Shown piece after piece: positions 26,508 through 34,693 of a stretch of 64,000 nt of DNA. A program made the translations under genes and the position numbers. The stretch comes from an uncultured Oscillospiraceae bacterium. GTDB taxonomy: Bacteria; Bacillota; Clostridia; Oscillospirales; Acutalibacteraceae. The notes under the pieces are model-generated. The model had not been told where the DNA came from. It saw only the letters and a list, made by a program, of their open reading frames with translations, and made no database searches. Within the stretch, counting starts at the first letter, position 1, and each line of letters starts with the position of its first letter. Location: assembly GCA_900540865.1 (NCBI GenBank), contig UQHH01000009.1:1-64000 (forward strand). Direction: 5' to 3'.

Positions 26508-27586
26508 GCTTGTTTCCCCCTTTTTTTCCTGAACAGAAGTACGAGCAGCGGAAGCGCCACGGCGGTCAGCATGGTCAACGCAAGCAGGATATTGTTGTTG
26601 AACAGCACGCCCATCACCGCGTTAGAGGCCGTGATACCATAGGTCATAAGCAAAACGACCGCGCCTGTGACAAGGATTGAGACGCGCGAGGCCTTCTCCC
26701 CCCACATTTTTTTCACACAAAGGGAAACGAGATATATAAACAGCGCGCATTTGATAAAAATCCCTGCCGTCCATACGCCCAGAAATACCGCGTCCATACG
26801 TTGGAAAATGCCAATTTGCGCTACGCTTGTGGCTGTGTAAACCGGAAAGGGCTGTGTCGCAAGGTAATCGCCCAAAACTCCTACAACAAGCAGGATGACC
26901 AGAACGGTCGTGCCGTATATGCCCGCGCACCACCAGCCGATTCCCTTCTTTACATTGCCCTTGGCAAACGGCAGAAGAATGGCAAGCGCCGGAATACAGG
27001 AATTGCGCGCAAGCATGAGCAGCACGCCGTTTACTGTTCCGCCCGCCCCATCGTAAAAGAAGGGCTTGTAATTGAGCGGGTCGGCCTGCGCCGTCAACGC
27101 ACAGACAAGAAAGACGAACGCTGCGAGTATTGCAATCAGGACAAGCCCCGAGGTCCTTCCCAGCGCCTCAATTCCCTTATATGCCCCGTAAACGGAAGCC
27201 GCGATTACGCCAAACGAAAGCACCGCCGCCGAAATTTTGGGGTTCATCAAATCCGTTACAAACAGGTCGAACAGGGAAAGCGTGTAGCAAAGCACCCAAA
27301 TAAAATAAAGTGCGTAAATAACCGCAATGACCGCGCCTAGCTTTCCCCACGCGCGGTAGCCCTGGTCAAGGATGCTGTGCGACGGGCTGCGCTTATAAAG
27401 CAGATAGACAGGAACGACCATCAAAAGCGTCAGGAAAAACGAGATGACAGCCGATACCAGGTTATCCCACATTTCAGAGGTCTCCGCGATATAAAGGCTG
27501 TAGGTGATGTTTACAATCGTCCGGCTGATAAAAAGCATGACAAAAAGCTGGGCGACCGATATGGTAACTTTTTTCTCTTTCTGCAC
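26504..27586 (-). CDS. Germinant receptor permease, GerB/endospore germination permease family
   Basis: APC-superfamily-like membrane protein of 360 residues with about ten hydrophobic segments, beginning VTISVAQLFVMLFISRTIV. The B subunit is thought to hold the germinant binding site. It starts 12 nt after the A gene and overlaps the C gene. Confidence 0.92.
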   Translation of the reverse strand: MQKEKKVTISVAQLFVMLFISRTIVNITYSLYIAETSEMWDNLVSAVISFFLTLLMVVPVYLLYKRSPSHSILDQGYRAWGKLGAVIAVIYALYFIWVLCYTLSLFDLFVTDLMNPKISAAVLSFGVIAASVYGAYKGIEALGRTSGLVLIAILAAFVFLVCALTAQADPLNYKPFFYDGAGGTVNGVLLMLARNSCIPALAILLPFAKGNVKKGIGWWCAGIYGTTVLVILLVVGVLGDYLATQPFPVYTATSVAQIGIFQRMDAVFLGVWTAGIFIKCALFIYLVSLCVKKMWGEKASRVSILVTGAVVLLMTYGITASNAVMGVLFNNNILLALTMLTAVALPLLVLLFRKKRGKQA

Positions 27587-27598
27587 AGAAAGGTCTCC

Positions 27599-29131
27599 TT
27601 ACTCTTTAAACTGTTCGCTTCCCTTGAGCTCCTGCACGAAATTCCGCTTTTTGGAGAGCGTTTTCCATCCGGCGCGTACAAATACGTCTCGCATACCGAA
27701 GATGGAAAACGGCGCGACTGGAGACACATACGGCACGCCGAAGCTCAGCTTTCCGCAGAGGTTAACGAGCACGACGCAGAACAGGAGGATAATCCCCCAT
27801 ACGCCGCCGAAGCCGCCAACGATGATAAACAGGATGCGCAGCACCGCGACCGGCGGGTAAAGGTCGGGAATGACGTAAGAGGAAATCGCCGTCAGAGCGA
27901 CGACCATGAGCGTCGGCGCTCCAATCAGCCCCGCGTTTACGGCGGTCTCTCCAATGACGAGCGCGCCCACAATGCTTACCGCGTGCCCCAAGGGACGCGG
28001 CAGGCGCAGGCCCGCCTCACGCATGATTTCATAGATGAAGTGGATGACGAGAACCTCCGCCATCAGGGAAAACGGCGTGTCCGCGATGGAGGTCGCGACC
28101 TTGCTCAGCAGCTGCTCCGGGAAAAGCTCTGGGTTGAACGTCGCAACCGCGACGTAAAATCCGGGCGTAAAGGTTGCGACAAAGAAAGCAAGGTACTTGA
28201 GCCATCTTGTAAAGGTGGCAAAGTACGGGCGGTTCGAGTAGTCGTCGAGCGTCTGGAAATTCTCCACAAAAAGATGCGGCACAATCAGGACGCTCGGCGT
28301 ACCGTCGATTAAAATAGCGACGCGGCCTTCGTTTATTTTGCCGCATACGGTATCCGGGCGTTCCGTAATGCCGATTCCGCTGAACATGGAAAAATCGCCC
28401 TGATTTTCAAGGTATGGCACAAGGTAACCGGAGGCGAGCACATTGTCCAGGTCGGCGTGCTTGAGCCGGTCCTTGAGCTCGTTTAAAATGCCCTTGGACA
28501 CGCTTTTATTGAGGTATACCAGGCACATATCCGTTTTGCTCACCTTGCCGACGGAAAGCGTCTCAAATTTCAGCTCCGGCGTTTTCATCCGCCTGCGAAT
28601 GAGCGTCATGTTGATGCGCATCGGCTCGACGAAGCCCTCGCGCGAGCCGCGCTGTACAACCTCGGATTCCGGCTCCGACACGCTTCGGAAGCTGAACCCC
28701 TGCACGCCGATGGAAAGGCCGATTTCAGCGCCATCGATAAGCAGTACGGCAAAGCCGGACATGATAAAGGTAAGCAGCTGTTCAAATGTGTCGATTTGCG
28801 TAATTTCCGAGGCGGACAGCACGCTGTATTCGATGTATTTAATTTTTTCTTCGCCCGTGTCCCCCTCAATATCGCAAAGGATAATCGGGTTTGCGATGCT
28901 CACGGCAAGCGTTTCTTTGTTCGTCATGCCCTCGATTGTCAAAATCGCAGCCCTTGTCCCGTCCTTGAGCGTCATATTGCGCACGGTAAAGTCGGCGCTT
29001 CCGTCAAAGGAATGCTGCAGGTATTCGAGGTTTCGCTCTAGCGACTCATAGAGCTTGTGCGTCTTTTGCGGCGGGATATATTTCTGTTCATCGGGCGTGA
29101 AAGCATGCTTCAGCTTATTTATAAAATTCAT
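27599..29131 (-). CDS. Germinant receptor subunit, GerA/SpoVAF family
   Basis: A 510-residue A subunit. A large cytoplasmic N-domain (with GFAVLLIDGAEIGLSIGVQ, RGSREGFVEPMRINMTLIRRR in the usual GxxEGF position) is followed from about residue 300 by a membrane domain with GRVAILIDGTPSVLIVPHLF, EVLVIHFIYEIMREAGLRLP and GAPTLMVVALTAISSYVIPD. First gene of the A-B-C operon. I could not find a convincing sigma-G promoter upstream. Confidence 0.95.
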   Translation of the reverse strand: MNFINKLKHAFTPDEQKYIPPQKTHKLYESLERNLEYLQHSFDGSADFTVRNMTLKDGTRAAILTIEGMTNKETLAVSIANPIILCDIEGDTGEEKIKYIEYSVLSASEITQIDTFEQLLTFIMSGFAVLLIDGAEIGLSIGVQGFSFRSVSEPESEVVQRGSREGFVEPMRINMTLIRRRMKTPELKFETLSVGKVSKTDMCLVYLNKSVSKGILNELKDRLKHADLDNVLASGYLVPYLENQGDFSMFSGIGITERPDTVCGKINEGRVAILIDGTPSVLIVPHLFVENFQTLDDYSNRPYFATFTRWLKYLAFFVATFTPGFYVAVATFNPELFPEQLLSKVATSIADTPFSLMAEVLVIHFIYEIMREAGLRLPRPLGHAVSIVGALVIGETAVNAGLIGAPTLMVVALTAISSYVIPDLYPPVAVLRILFIIVGGFGGVWGIILLFCVVLVNLCGKLSFGVPYVSPVAPFSIFGMRDVFVRAGWKTLSKKRNFVQELKGSEQFKE

Positions 29132-29236
29132 TTCATCACCATAATTGCGTCCATTTTCATAAACTTCCTCTTACTAACTTTTGCAGATGCGCTTTGATTA
29201 TTCGCATAATGAGCACGCACAGGTTCAAAATATGTA

Positions 29237-29926
29237 ATGGTGATTGGAATGATAATATCAATAATTAGAACGCTCTTGCTCTATCTGGTGATTATTACGG
29301 CCGTTCGCGTAATGGGCAAGCGGCAAATCGGGGAAATGCAGACAAGCGAGCTTGTCGTAACGCTTTTGATTTCCGATATTGCCGCAATCCCAATGCAGAA
29401 CACCTCCCAGCCGCTTTTAAGCGGCTTTGTCCCGATTCTGATTCTCGTGCTCTGCGAAATCGTGCTTTCGATTGTTATGATGAAAAAAGCAAAATTCCGC
29501 AAGCTTATTTGCGGAAAGCCGCAAATCGTCATCAACGACGGTAAAATCGACCAGGCCCAGATGAAACGCCTGCGCATCAGCACAGAGGATTTATGCGAGC
29601 AGCTAAGGCAGCTCGACTGCTTCAATATTGAGGATATTGCTTACGCGATTGTGGAAACAAACGGAAAAATGAGCATCCTAAAGAAGCCGGAAAAGGAAAC
29701 GCCAACACTTTCCGACCTGAAAATCAAAAAACAGGATAAAGGAATCGAAGCGGTCGTCATCAGCGACGGGGAACGCTCCGATTATTCGATGAAGCTTTGT
29801 GGTGTGGACGACGACTGGGTCAGCAAAACGCTCAGCCAAAATAAGGTGGAGCAGAAAAACGTCTTTATGATGACGGCAAACAAAAAGAAGGAATACCAGA
29901 TTATTCTAAAGGAGAAAGCAAAATGA
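29237..29926 (+). CDS. DUF421 (YetF-like) membrane protein
   Basis: A 229-residue protein with membrane helices at about 5-25 and 55-80 and the family signature RVMGKRQIGEMQTSELVVTLLISDIA, followed by a soluble DUF421 domain (CGKPQIVINDGKIDQAQMKRLRIS, EDLCEQLRQLDCFNIEDI). YetF-type proteins are present in spore membranes of Bacillus and have been linked to spore properties, and here the gene is divergent from a germinant receptor operon. A second ATG at 29249 with GGTG at 6 nt is an alternative start. Confidence 0.88.
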   Translation: MVIGMIISIIRTLLLYLVIITAVRVMGKRQIGEMQTSELVVTLLISDIAAIPMQNTSQPLLSGFVPILILVLCEIVLSIVMMKKAKFRKLICGKPQIVINDGKIDQAQMKRLRISTEDLCEQLRQLDCFNIEDIAYAIVETNGKMSILKKPEKETPTLSDLKIKKQDKGIEAVVISDGERSDYSMKLCGVDDDWVSKTLSQNKVEQKNVFMMTANKKKEYQIILKEKAK

Positions 29927-30300
29927 AACGATTGTGGGTAGCGCTCATAATTGCCGTATTTGCAGCGGGGCTCTGCACTGCGGAAATGATATACACGCTT
30001 TCCAAGACAAACGAGGCGGAACAGAGCGTCAACCAGGCAGTACAGGCTTATCATGACGGCGACCGCGAAAAAGCCGAAAAAAAAATAAATTCGCTCAGCG
30101 ACAAGTGGAGCGAGCAGCAAAGCTTTTTAAATGTGTTTTTGTATCATGACCTTGTGGAAAACATCGGGATTTCACTAGGCGCCGCGACGAAGTATATCGA
30201 GACGGATAACAGCGAATTTGTGGTGGAATGTGAAAAAGTAAAGCAGCTCCTGCGCGCTATGAAGGACGCGGAGCTGCCGAAGCTTGAAAATATTTTATAA
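29923..30300 (+). CDS. DUF4363 family protein
   Basis: A 125-residue protein with one N-terminal membrane anchor (about 5-24) and an extracytoplasmic helical domain (TNEAEQSVNQAVQAYHDGDREKAEK, then LYHDLVENIGISLGAA). It overlaps the DUF421 gene by 4 nt, and the two families commonly occur together in Clostridia. Function unknown. Confidence 0.8.
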   Translation: MKRLWVALIIAVFAAGLCTAEMIYTLSKTNEAEQSVNQAVQAYHDGDREKAEKKINSLSDKWSEQQSFLNVFLYHDLVENIGISLGAATKYIETDNSEFVVECEKVKQLLRAMKDAELPKLENIL

Positions 30301-30309
30301 AACACCGGA

Positions 30310-30363
30310 TATAAGCGAAAAGGCCATGGGCGCATATTTGCGCCTGCGGCCTTTTCGCTTATA
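30310..30363. terminator. Bidirectional terminator with 22-bp hairpin
   Basis: A perfect 16-bp inverted repeat (30310-30325 with 30348-30363, arm starting TATAAGCGAAAAGGCC) encloses a second 6-bp hairpin (GGCGCA/TGCGCC, 30329-30344). It lies between the convergent DUF4363 and znuB-like genes and has A/T-rich flanks on both sides. Confidence 0.8.
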
Positions 30364-30370
30364 AATAAAA

Positions 30371-31201
30371 CTACGCCTTCTTAATTTTACACCGAAAGAG
30401 GCCCGCAAGCCAAAAGAGCAGGAACGCGGCAATGTTGGCCGCGACAATGCTCGCGCCCGTCGGCGTTTCGTATAAAAACGACGCGCTCATTCCCACCACA
30501 AAGCAAATGACGGAAAGCACGGCGGAGCATATTATGACCGAGCGGAAGGTTTTGCACAGCCGCATGCTCGTCAGCGCCGGGAAAATAATCAGGCTCGAAA
30601 TCAGCAGCGTTCCCATAATGCGCATACCGACCACGATGGTAAGCGCGGTTAGCAGCGCGATAATCATATTGTATATATTCGCCCTCGTCCCTGTGGCGCG
30701 GGCGAAGCTTTCGTCGAACGTGACGGCGAAAATTTTATGGTAGAAAAATACAAACAGAACGATAACGACGGCGGAAAGCACCAGGCTCAGCACAGCGTCC
30801 TGTTCCGTCGTTGCGAGGATGCTGCCGAACAGGTAGCTGTTGATGTCGGTGTTCATCCCCTTATTGAGCGTGGCAATGATGACGCCGATGGCAAGCGCGC
30901 TGCTCGATATGATGGCGATTGCGGCGTCGCCCTTAATTTTGCTGTTCTCGCTCAGCCGCAGCAGCAAAAAGGCCGCGAGGACGACAACCGGAATTGCAAC
31001 CTCGAGCGGGGCCAGGTTGAGTGCCGCCGCGATAGCGAGCGCGCCAAACCCCACATGCGAAAGCCCGTCGCCTATCATGGAATAACGTTTGAGTACCAGG
31101 CTTACACCCAGCAGCGCGGCGCAGAGCGCCACGGGGATTCCCACAAGGAACGCCCGGGTAAGAAAGGAGTAGGAAAACATCTCCAGTAAGCTTTCTATCA
31201 T
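30371..31201 (-). CDS. znuB: Metal (zinc/manganese) ABC transporter permease, ABC-3 family
   Basis: A 276-residue membrane protein with about eight helices and the ABC-3 signatures LGVSLVLKRYSMIGDGLSHVGFGALA and ATGTRANIYNMIIALLTALTIVVGMRIMG (in two blocks). The ATG at 31201 has AAAGGAGGG at 7 nt. It follows the ATPase gene by 14 nt. Zinc is more likely than manganese because of the ATPase tail, but this is inference. Confidence 0.9.
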   Translation of the reverse strand: MIESLLEMFSYSFLTRAFLVGIPVALCAALLGVSLVLKRYSMIGDGLSHVGFGALAIAAALNLAPLEVAIPVVVLAAFLLLRLSENSKIKGDAAIAIISSSALAIGVIIATLNKGMNTDINSYLFGSILATTEQDAVLSLVLSAVVIVLFVFFYHKIFAVTFDESFARATGTRANIYNMIIALLTALTIVVGMRIMGTLLISSLIIFPALTSMRLCKTFRSVIICSAVLSVICFVVGMSASFLYETPTGASIVAANIAAFLLFWLAGLFRCKIKKA

Positions 31202-31215
31202 ATTGTTTCCCTCCT

Positions 31216-31989
31216 TTATTGCCTGATTTGCGTAATATGGCTTTTGTCGCCATGCGTTTTCTGCTTGTGCACGCAAACCTCACAATTGCAGTTGTGCAGC
31301 AGGAAACGGCTGCCCATTTCGCTGTGCATATACTCCGTGGTTTTCCCGTAAAACATTTTATTGTCGCTCAAATGCAGGATATGGTCTGCGTTTTCTACAG
31401 CGCTTACAATATCGTGAGATACCATAATAATGGTAATGCCGTCCTCCCTGTTGAGCTTTTTGATGATGGTGTAAAGCTCGCTTGTGGCAATCGGGTCGAG
31501 GCCCGTCACCGGTTCGTCGAGCAGGAGCAGCTTTTTGGTAGCGCAAAGAGCGCGGGCAAGGAGCACGCGCTGCTGCTGCCCTCCGGAAAGCTCGCGGTAG
31601 CAGCGCTTTTTCAGGGCGGAAATCCCGAGCTTTTCCATATTCATAAGCACGGCCTGTTTATCAGCGCGGGAATAAAAGGGATTCATTCCTTTTTGATTGA
31701 GGCAGCCCGACAATACGACCTCATAAACAGAAGCGGGAAAATCGCGCTGGATTCCCGTCTGCTGCGGCAAGTACCCAATTTCATTTTGCTTGAGCCCGTC
31801 ATGGAATTCCATTCTTCCGCCGGAAATAGGATGCAGCCCCAATAGCCCTTTCATCAGCGTCGTTTTGCCGGAGCCGTTTTCCCCGACAATGCATAGATAA
31901 TCCCCAGGGTACACCTTAAAATTTACATTCCGAAGTACCGTGTTGCCGTCATAGCTCATAGAAACGTCTTTACAGGAAATCAGCGCCAT
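31216..31989 (-). CDS. znuC: Metal ABC transporter ATP-binding protein with Cys/His-rich tail
   Basis: Walker A GENGSGKTT (residues 37-45), Q-loop GYLPQQTG, signature LSGGQQQRVLLARAL, Walker B LLLLDEPVTGLDP and switch His VSHDI. After the normal end of the fold (about residue 230) comes a tail with HNCNCEVCVHKQKTHGDKSH: three Cys and three His in about 20 residues, a likely metal-binding regulatory extension. No solute-binding protein or Zur gene is adjacent. Confidence 0.92.
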   Translation of the reverse strand: MALISCKDVSMSYDGNTVLRNVNFKVYPGDYLCIVGENGSGKTTLMKGLLGLHPISGGRMEFHDGLKQNEIGYLPQQTGIQRDFPASVYEVVLSGCLNQKGMNPFYSRADKQAVLMNMEKLGISALKKRCYRELSGGQQQRVLLARALCATKKLLLLDEPVTGLDPIATSELYTIIKKLNREDGITIIMVSHDIVSAVENADHILHLSDNKMFYGKTTEYMHSEMGSRFLLHNCNCEVCVHKQKTHGDKSHITQIRQ

Positions 31990-32017
31990 TTTGTTTTCTT
32001 CCTTTCAGAATACAAAA

Positions 32018-32033
32018 TGTATATTTCTATACA
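32018..32033. promoter_or_regulatory. Candidate operator upstream of znuC
   Basis: Perfect inverted repeat TGTATA-TTTC-TATACA about 30 nt upstream of the znuC start, in the leader/promoter region. Placement suits a metal-responsive repressor. It does not match the Bacillus Zur or MntR boxes as I remember them. Confidence 0.35.
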
Positions 32034-32053
32034 ATTCTACAGTCAGTATTTCT

Positions 32054-32097
32054 AAATAACAAAGAAATAGGGCATTCCCCCAAGGGGATGCCCTATT
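32054..32097 (-). terminator. Terminator of secDF
   Basis: Long stem (arms 32066-32080 and 32084-32097, AATAGGGCAT core) with a 3-nt loop, followed on the minus strand by TCTTTGTTATTT. It isolates secDF from znuCB. Confidence 0.85.
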
Positions 32098-32140
32098 AGT
32101 ATAGCATTTTCTCTATGCTTGTCAAACAAGCCTTGTCGAA

Positions 32141-33118
32141 TTATGCCTTTTTCGTACCTGGATGCTGCTGCGCTTTTTTCTTTGCCTTGTGGTTCTGCCA
32201 GATAACCCACAGCGGACCCGCTATGCAGATGGATGAATAGCAGCCGGAGATAACGCCGACCATCATCGGCAGGGCGAAGGTCTGGACAGAGGACAGGTTG
32301 AAGATAATGGCGATTACATAAACGCAGCCGATTGCCATAAAGGTGGTAATCGAAGTGCAGATGGTCCTCTTCAGGCACTGGGACGCACTCTTGTTGAAGA
32401 GCTCGGCCGGAACAGCCTTCGGACCCATAAGGCCCCTGTTCTCCCTGACGCGGTCGTAAATAACAATCGTGTCGTTCAGAGAATAACCGAGAATCATCAG
32501 GACAACCGCGATAAAGTTACTGTCAATCGGCATCCTCAGGATGACGAAGGTAAAGTAAATCATCAGAACGTCATGCAGGAGCGCGAGAAGCGCCATGACG
32601 CCGGCGGACAGGCCGCTGATTTTCCTGAACCGGAAGGTTACATAAAGCACCATCAGGATACTTGCAATCGCAACCGCCGTCAGGCACTTGAGGAAGAATT
32701 TCCAGCCCATCGTGGATTCGACGGAGTTCGATTCGCTGTACTTGAAGTTGTTGTCCGGGAACTCCTTCTGGAGCGCCTGGGTAAGCCTTGCCTGCTCGTC
32801 GACGCTGATGGATTCGTTTCCAGGGAACTGTACCGAAACGAGATACCCCTCCGCCGTGTCGGCGTTCTGGTCGCCGGCAATCAGGTTTTTGCTGATTGCA
32901 AACGAAACATGCTCGGATGTTTCTTTCTGGAGCAAATCGGTCAGCGCTTTTTCATCAACCGTTCCTGAGTAGCTGTATTTTACGATTGCGCCGCCCGTAA
33001 ACTGGATGTCGAGCTTTGCGCCAAATATTAAGTTGCAAATAATGCCGATGGCGAAAATCGCGATTGAGATGCCGAAGAAAATTTTCTTATGCCCAATAAA
33101 GTCTAATACTTTTCTCAT
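32141..33118 (-). CDS. secF: Protein translocase subunit SecF
   Basis: RND-family partner of SecD that drives late steps of Sec export with the proton motive force. Six membrane helices, first at residues 12-32 (KKIFFGISIAIFAIGIICNL), D1-like FTGGAIVKYSYSG periplasmic segment, and the GYSLNDTIVIYDRVREN signature. It overlaps secD by 4 nt (ATGA). Length 325 aa. Confidence 0.96.
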   Translation of the reverse strand: MRKVLDFIGHKKIFFGISIAIFAIGIICNLIFGAKLDIQFTGGAIVKYSYSGTVDEKALTDLLQKETSEHVSFAISKNLIAGDQNADTAEGYLVSVQFPGNESISVDEQARLTQALQKEFPDNNFKYSESNSVESTMGWKFFLKCLTAVAIASILMVLYVTFRFRKISGLSAGVMALLALLHDVLMIYFTFVILRMPIDSNFIAVVLMILGYSLNDTIVIYDRVRENRGLMGPKAVPAELFNKSASQCLKRTICTSITTFMAIGCVYVIAIIFNLSSVQTFALPMMVGVISGCYSSICIAGPLWVIWQNHKAKKKAQQHPGTKKA

Positions 33119-34515
33119 TTTCCAGCACCTCCGAATAACCATTTTTTGCGCAGGAACTTATATCCGGAAGAAGAGCGGATCATAAACCTGGAGGCCGCGA
33201 CGCCGCAGATGAAGTTCGAGATGACGCCCATCAAAAGCGTGTAGCCGAAGGAGTAAATCGTACCTGTGGTCGAAGGTCCGAATATCATGGAAAGGATATT
33301 GGTCGGGCCGAATACGAGCAGCAGGATAATCGATACGATAACGATGGTGACGTTGCCGTCGAAAATCGCGGAAAAGCTGTTTTTGCTTCCCTTGTCGATT
33401 GCGCCGTCGAGCGTTTTGCCGTTGCGCAGCTCTTCCTTGATGCGCTCCGCCGTAATGATATTCGCGTCCGCGCCGATACCGATGGACAGTATCAGGCCCG
33501 CAATACCGGGCAGCGTCATCGTGAAGCTCGGGAATACCGGGAAATAGCCGGAAATCGCCGCGATGGAAAGCGCAATCTGCCCAACCAGGGCGAGCACCGC
33601 GATAAAGCCGGGAAGCCTGTACATGATGAGCATGAACAGCGCAATCAGGATAAAGGCGATAATGCCCGCGTAGGCCATCGCAGTCAGCGAGGAGGAGCCG
33701 AGCGTCGGGCTGACCGAGCCGAAGCTTGCGGTTTCAAGCTCGAAGGGCAGGGCGCCCGCGTTGATTTTCGTCGCAAGGTCGGAAGCCGATTCCGCTGTGA
33801 AGTTGCCTTCAATCATTGCGTTGCCGTCAGAGATGACAGCATTGACCTGCGGCGCGGAAATCATAACGTCGTCCATCCAGATAGACACCGTCTGGCCAAC
33901 ATATTTCTCTGTAATTTCCTTGAAGATATTCGGGTCCTTGAGCTTGAGCGAAACAATATATTTCGTGGTGCCCTGTGTGCTGTTGTCTACGCCGGCCTGG
34001 GCGCTTTCAACGTTGCTGCCGTCCATAAGTATGGTTTCCGCCGTTTCGCCGGTCGGTGTTTTCATAATCGGGTTTCCGTCCGCGTCGTAATCACTCGTCG
34101 CGTAGGAGTTGCCCGGCCGGAATGTAAGCTTGGCGGTAGCTGAAATCTCTTCAATCGCTTTCTCGGGGTCGAAGTCCTTTTCGTCCTCCTTCCACGGGTA
34201 GCGTACTATGATGCGGTCTGTCGAGTAGTCCGCATAGAGTTCATAGTCGGTGATGTTGTTTGAAACCATGCGTGTCTCGATAATCGCCTTTGCTGAATCC
34301 AACTGTTCGTCGGTCGCATCGACGTCGCCCGCAGGCTTAAAGGTAGCTTCCACGCCGCCTTTAATATCGATTCCCCATCGGATGTCCCCTATTCCTTTGA
34401 TTACCGTCGACTGGATATCACCGTGCTGCGTGTGAATTCCGAAAATCGCCGTATAACCGAGCGCAAGGATCAGGAGGGCAATGACAGGAAACACTAGCTT
34501 TGGAACTCGTTTCAT
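33115..34515 (-). CDS. secD: Protein translocase subunit SecD
   Basis: A 466-residue translocase subunit with the family's DIRWGIDIKGGVEATFKP start of the P1 domain, the SLKLKDPNIF/INAGALPFELE blocks, and the membrane region with GLILSIGIGADANIITAERIKEELRNGKT (DANI.ER signature). The start at 34515 has GGAGG at 8 nt; longer readings would cover the leader hairpin and promoter. Confidence 0.96.
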   Translation of the reverse strand: MKRVPKLVFPVIALLILALGYTAIFGIHTQHGDIQSTVIKGIGDIRWGIDIKGGVEATFKPAGDVDATDEQLDSAKAIIETRMVSNNITDYELYADYSTDRIIVRYPWKEDEKDFDPEKAIEEISATAKLTFRPGNSYATSDYDADGNPIMKTPTGETAETILMDGSNVESAQAGVDNSTQGTTKYIVSLKLKDPNIFKEITEKYVGQTVSIWMDDVMISAPQVNAVISDGNAMIEGNFTAESASDLATKINAGALPFELETASFGSVSPTLGSSSLTAMAYAGIIAFILIALFMLIMYRLPGFIAVLALVGQIALSIAAISGYFPVFPSFTMTLPGIAGLILSIGIGADANIITAERIKEELRNGKTLDGAIDKGSKNSFSAIFDGNVTIVIVSIILLLVFGPTNILSMIFGPSTTGTIYSFGYTLLMGVISNFICGVAASRFMIRSSSGYKFLRKKWLFGGAGK

Positions 34516-34546
34516 GCGTTTATCCTCCAATACAAATTTATCCGTG

Positions 34547-34596
34547 CCAAAAAACAACTCTGTTAAGCTGCAAACAAGCACAGACGTAACAGAGTT
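34547..34596 (-). promoter_or_regulatory. Terminator-like hairpin in the secD leader
   Basis: Perfect 10-bp inverted repeat (AACTCTGTTA 34556-34565, TAACAGAGTT 34587-34596), loop 21 nt, followed on the minus strand by GTTTTTTGG. It begins at the predicted transcript start and ends 31 nt before the secD ATG, so it could act as an attenuator or protective 5' stem. Confidence 0.6.
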
Positions 34597-34597
34597 T

Positions 34598-34626
34598 ATT
34601 ATATGATTATTAGTGATAAAAGTCAA
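34598..34626 (-). promoter_or_regulatory. Sigma-A promoter for secDF
   Basis: TTGACT (34621-34626), 17-bp spacer, TATAAT (34598-34603) on the minus strand. Confidence 0.88.
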
Positions 34627-34693
34627 TGCGAAAAATGGCGAATTCTACACGAATTTAATAAATTTGTGGAAATATCATATTAATTTCGAGTAT

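Noticed and set aside
27377..28312. 311-codon plus-strand frame opposite the germinant receptor genes
   Set aside because: Fully antisense to GerA and GerB, highly charged product; a shadow of the coding strand.
29132..29236. Sigma-G promoter between gerA and DUF421 genes
   Set aside because: Several partial -10 or -35 matches on both strands, but none with both elements and correct spacing.
32018..32033. Zur or MntR box before znuC
   Set aside because: The repeat does not match those consensus boxes as I know them; kept only as a generic operator candidate.
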